From Sulfurimonas sp. (GTDB lineage Bacteria > Campylobacterota > Campylobacteria > Campylobacterales > Sulfurimonadaceae), in the NCBI GenBank assembly GCA_002733945.2, contig NVXO02000004.1, positions 267,738 through 276,078 of the forward strand: DNA of 8,341 nt. The letters are read 5' to 3'. Shown piece by piece: positions 5,975-8,341 of this stretch. The notes below the pieces were generated by a model. That model saw only the letters and a list, made by a program, of their open reading frames with translations, searched no databases and was not told the origin of the DNA. Numbering within the stretch: the stretch's first letter is position 1; every line of letters begins with the position of its first letter. The position numbers were made by a program, and so were the translations under genes.

Positions 5975-6748
5975 CTAAATTGAGAAGAGTTTTTGAGCAT
6001 TTTTAGTTGTCAACTCTTTTATGTTTTCTAGTGGAGTCTCTAAAAGTTCAGACATCTTTTGTGCCACAAACGTAGTGTAAAATGGCTCATTTCTCTCTCC
6101 ACGATGTGGCATTGGAGTGAGGTATGGTCCATCAGTTTCGATGATGAGTTTTTCTGTTGGTATTTTAGGTAAGACATTTACTAGTTTTTTTGCATTTTTA
6201 AATGTCAAAACACCACCTATACCAAAGTAAAAACCTTCATTAGCAAGACTTAAAAGCTCTTCATCTGCGTTAAAACAGTGTAGCACTCCCCCTACTTCAC
6301 CCACATTTGCCTCAAGCATCAACTCTTTTGAATCACGAGAAGCATCTCTTACATGAACTATAAGTGGTTTTTTATACTTTTTTGCAAGTTCTATCTGCGC
6401 TTTAAAAACTCTTTTTTGCTCTGTTTTTTCTGCGAGAACTTCTTCCTCTGAGCCTTCAAGTCTAAAGTAGTCAAGTCCACACTCACCGATGGCAACACAC
6501 TTCTCATGTCCAACATACTTCTCGAAGTCTAGAGCATCAAACTGTGCTTTGTCATAAGGGTGAACACCAACTGAGAAGTAGATGTCATCATGTGCTTGGG
6601 CAATTCTTACAGCTTTGTCAAGTGTAGAAGTGTCAGCCCCAGGGATGATAAAACGCTCTACTCCACCCTCTCTTGCACGTTCTAGTACACTCTCTAAGTC
6701 TTCATCGTAACGCTCATCATCTAGGTGTATATGTGTATCTATTATCAT
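5975..6748 (-). CDS. tatD: TatD-family metal-dependent DNase/hydrolase
   Basis: A 257-residue TIM-barrel hydrolase of the TatD family. The expected metal ligands are all in place: H6 and H8 in DTHIHLD, E89 in GECGLDY, H132 in LIVHVRDA, H157 in GVLHCFN, and D206 in ETDGPYLTP. TatD proteins are cytoplasmic 3'-5' exonucleases linked to DNA repair and, in some bacteria, DNA turnover; paralogues such as YcfH/YabD share the fold, so the exact substrate is open. The ATG overlaps the recN stop as ATGA (6748-6745), which places it in one translation unit with a repair gene and fits a DNA role. Length is normal for the family. Confidence 0.93.
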   Translation of the reverse strand: MIIDTHIHLDDERYDEDLESVLERAREGGVERFIIPGADTSTLDKAVRIAQAHDDIYFSVGVHPYDKAQFDALDFEKYVGHEKCVAIGECGLDYFRLEGSEEEVLAEKTEQKRVFKAQIELAKKYKKPLIVHVRDASRDSKELMLEANVGEVGGVLHCFNADEELLSLANEGFYFGIGGVLTFKNAKKLVNVLPKIPTEKLIIETDGPYLTPMPHRGERNEPFYTTFVAQKMSELLETPLENIKELTTKNAQKLFSI

Positions 6749-8280
6749 TTATGTGCCTCTAGTAACTCACGAGCAAACTTTTTAGCTTCATTTGAGATGT
6801 TTTCCCCGCTTATGATTCGGGCTATTTCATCTACTCTTTGGTCAAAGTCTAACTCTTTTGTTTTTGAAATAGTACCATCTTTATAGACTAAAAAGTGCTG
6901 ATTTCCCATAGAAGTCAGTTGAGGCTGATGCGATATGACAAATATCTGAAAATGAGCAGAGAGTTTACGCAGTACTTTTGCCACAGACATGGACTCTTCA
7001 CCACTTAGGTTAGCATCTATCTCATCGAGCATTAAAACGCCACCATTTTTGCTCATAAACTCAGACTTTAGTGCTAGTATGGCCAAACGCAGACGGTTAA
7101 ACTCTCCCGTACTTATCTTTGAAAGAGCCGTGTTGTTTAGTTTTACACTTAAAAGGTCACAACCAGAGCGTGAATACTCTTCCTTTTCAAGACTGATAGA
7201 GGCCTTGCGAAGATAGAGGTCTTTTAGGTAAGCATTGAGAGCTTTTGTGAAATGACTTAACTCTTTTTTTCTGAGGTCACTAAGCTGTGTTCCTAAACTC
7301 TCTACAAGTTCACTTAATATATTGTATCTGTCTTGTAAGTCGCTCTTTGCTATCTCAATGTTTTCATACTTGGCAAGTTCTATTTTTTTCTGCTCTTTGT
7401 AGCTGATAGCCTCTGCCACACTTCCATACCTGCGTTTAAGCCCGCTTATCTCTTCTATGCGGTTTAGTACCTCTTCTATGTCTACTTCATCCAGTGCGCA
7501 AAACCTTTCAGTTGCTGAGTCAAAGTGTGCACGAAGCTCGTTCATAGCATCATCAAAAAAAGCACTATCAACACCCAAAGAGTCTAGTGCAGAAGTAGCA
7601 AGGTGCTCATGAGAGAAAATATCTTGTGCAGACTCTAGGGACTCTAAGACCTTCTCTTTACGAGAGAGCTCTTTTTTGATAACTAGAAGTTCTTCATCTT
7701 CACCCTCACTTGGGTTAATGTCTTCTATCTTTTTTATCTCAAACGCAGCGAACTCTTTTAGTTCTACTATCTTTCTCTCTTCTTCTGCTATCTTAACTAA
7801 CTTTTTTTTAACCTCAGAGTATTCTACAAAACTTTTTGTGTACTTCTCTTTGAGTGTTACTATCTTTTTAGACTTTGAAGCTATACGGTCATCTAAGATA
7901 CCAAGTAAGTTTTCATTTTCAAAGTCACTAAAGTCTTTAAGACTCAAGTGGCGCAAGTAACCCGAAGCAACACCACCTATAGCCTTGCGAGACAGACTTT
8001 GGTTATTTACGAAGTAACGAGAGTTCCCTTTTTTTATGTGTTTAAAGACATTTATCTCGTCGTTTTCTATGCCTGAACTCTCTTCGTTGATGTCCCATGT
8101 TACACTAGACTCACACAGTGCCGCGTCACAAGTAGCCGCTCCTAAAGAAGATAGTATAGACTCCATAAGTATAGACTTACCACTACCACTAGGACCAGTA
8201 AATACAACAAGTCCCGTTTCCAAGTTTAGTTCTGCCTCTTTAAAACTAAGGTAGTCTTTTAGGTAAAATCTTTCTATCAT
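6745..8280 (-). CDS. recN: DNA repair protein RecN (SMC-like ATPase)
   Basis: A 511-residue SMC/ABC-type ATPase for double-strand-break repair, shorter than the ~550 residues usual in E. coli-type RecN. Walker A is GPSGSGKS (29-36). A long Lys/Glu-rich coiled-coil region covers about 130-350. The signature motif is ISTGEFNRL (389-397), Walker B VLMLDE (415-420), D-loop region NLSGEES and the switch histidine H451 in ISHQPQ. The signature differs from the common RecN SGGELSR. The opening IERFYLKDYLSFKEAELNLETGLVVFTG matches the RecN head. An in-frame stop (TAA) occurs upstream with no other start codon between, fixing the ATG at 8280, with AAAAGG about seven bases before it. The stop overlaps tatD. 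Identification is confident from the head motifs, coiled coil and size. Confidence 0.9.
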   Translation of the reverse strand: MIERFYLKDYLSFKEAELNLETGLVVFTGPSGSGKSILMESILSSLGAATCDAALCESSVTWDINEESSGIENDEINVFKHIKKGNSRYFVNNQSLSRKAIGGVASGYLRHLSLKDFSDFENENLLGILDDRIASKSKKIVTLKEKYTKSFVEYSEVKKKLVKIAEEERKIVELKEFAAFEIKKIEDINPSEGEDEELLVIKKELSRKEKVLESLESAQDIFSHEHLATSALDSLGVDSAFFDDAMNELRAHFDSATERFCALDEVDIEEVLNRIEEISGLKRRYGSVAEAISYKEQKKIELAKYENIEIAKSDLQDRYNILSELVESLGTQLSDLRKKELSHFTKALNAYLKDLYLRKASISLEKEEYSRSGCDLLSVKLNNTALSKISTGEFNRLRLAILALKSEFMSKNGGVLMLDEIDANLSGEESMSVAKVLRKLSAHFQIFVISHQPQLTSMGNQHFLVYKDGTISKTKELDFDQRVDEIARIISGENISNEAKKFARELLEAHK

Positions 8281-8307
8281 GTCATTGCCTTTTAGAGGAG
8301 ATAATTG

Positions 8308-8313
8308 TTTATA
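8308..8313 (-). promoter_or_regulatory. Weak candidate -10 box upstream of recN
   Basis: The 61 bases between the recN ATG and the window edge contain no gene start on the minus strand. A TATAAA at 8313-8308 could be a -10 box with a start about 20 bases before the ATG; TTGCAT (8339-8334) lies 20 bases further upstream, too far for a good -35. The neighbour beyond the edge is unseen, so recN may instead be transcribed from it. Confidence 0.25.
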
Positions 8314-8341
8314 TTTAGTATCTTAGTAAAAAAATGCAAGC

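Noticed and set aside
1..8341. Defence, toxin-antitoxin, CRISPR, mobile or secondary-metabolite system
   Set aside because: Every frame of meaningful length is assigned to a housekeeping family, and no direct-repeat array, integrase or transposase motif is visible.

Overview
The window looks like a chromosomal housekeeping segment from a member of the Campylobacterota (former Epsilonproteobacteria), most likely a free-living Sulfurimonas-like organism. The clues are low G+C, very tight gene packing, and the neighbour series mltD-rlpA-hisB-kdsC-lptC-lptA-engB followed by an acetyltransferase and mrdA. I remember that order from this group; I have not searched it. All twelve genes lie on the minus strand, so transcription runs from high to low coordinates. 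No RNA gene, mobile element, CRISPR array, phage gene or defence system is visible.

In transcription order: recN (DNA repair ATPase, 8280-6745) overlaps tatD (metal-dependent nuclease, 6748-5975). A 63-base gap (5911/5975) follows, the only internal gap of any size; it holds a TATAAT-like -10 box and probably starts the next unit. That unit is mltD (LysM lytic transglycosylase), rlpA (lipoprotein lytic transglycosylase with SPOR domain), hisB (histidine synthesis), kdsC (KDO-8-phosphate phosphatase), lptC and lptA (LPS transport), engB (ribosome-assembly GTPase), a short N-acetylglutamate-synthase-like acetyltransferase, a MreD-like membrane protein, and mrdA (PBP2), which leaves the window at base 1. 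Most junctions are ATGA or TAATG overlaps or gaps of 0-2 bases, which suggests one translationally coupled transcript.

The theme is building the cell envelope: cutting peptidoglycan (MltD, RlpA), making KDO for lipid A-core (KdsC), moving LPS to the outer membrane (LptC, LptA), and cell elongation (MreD-like, PBP2). HisB, EngB and the acetyltransferase are passengers that may tie envelope growth to amino-acid supply and ribosome assembly.

I see no wholly new system. The points most worth a second look are: lptC, whose membrane anchor is encoded upstream of any normal start codon and directly follows the kdsC stop in the same frame; a perfect 17-bp inverted repeat just before the mrdA start; a hexanucleotide repeat shared by the overlapping ends of engB and the acetyltransferase; and a CPWC motif in the MreD-like protein.
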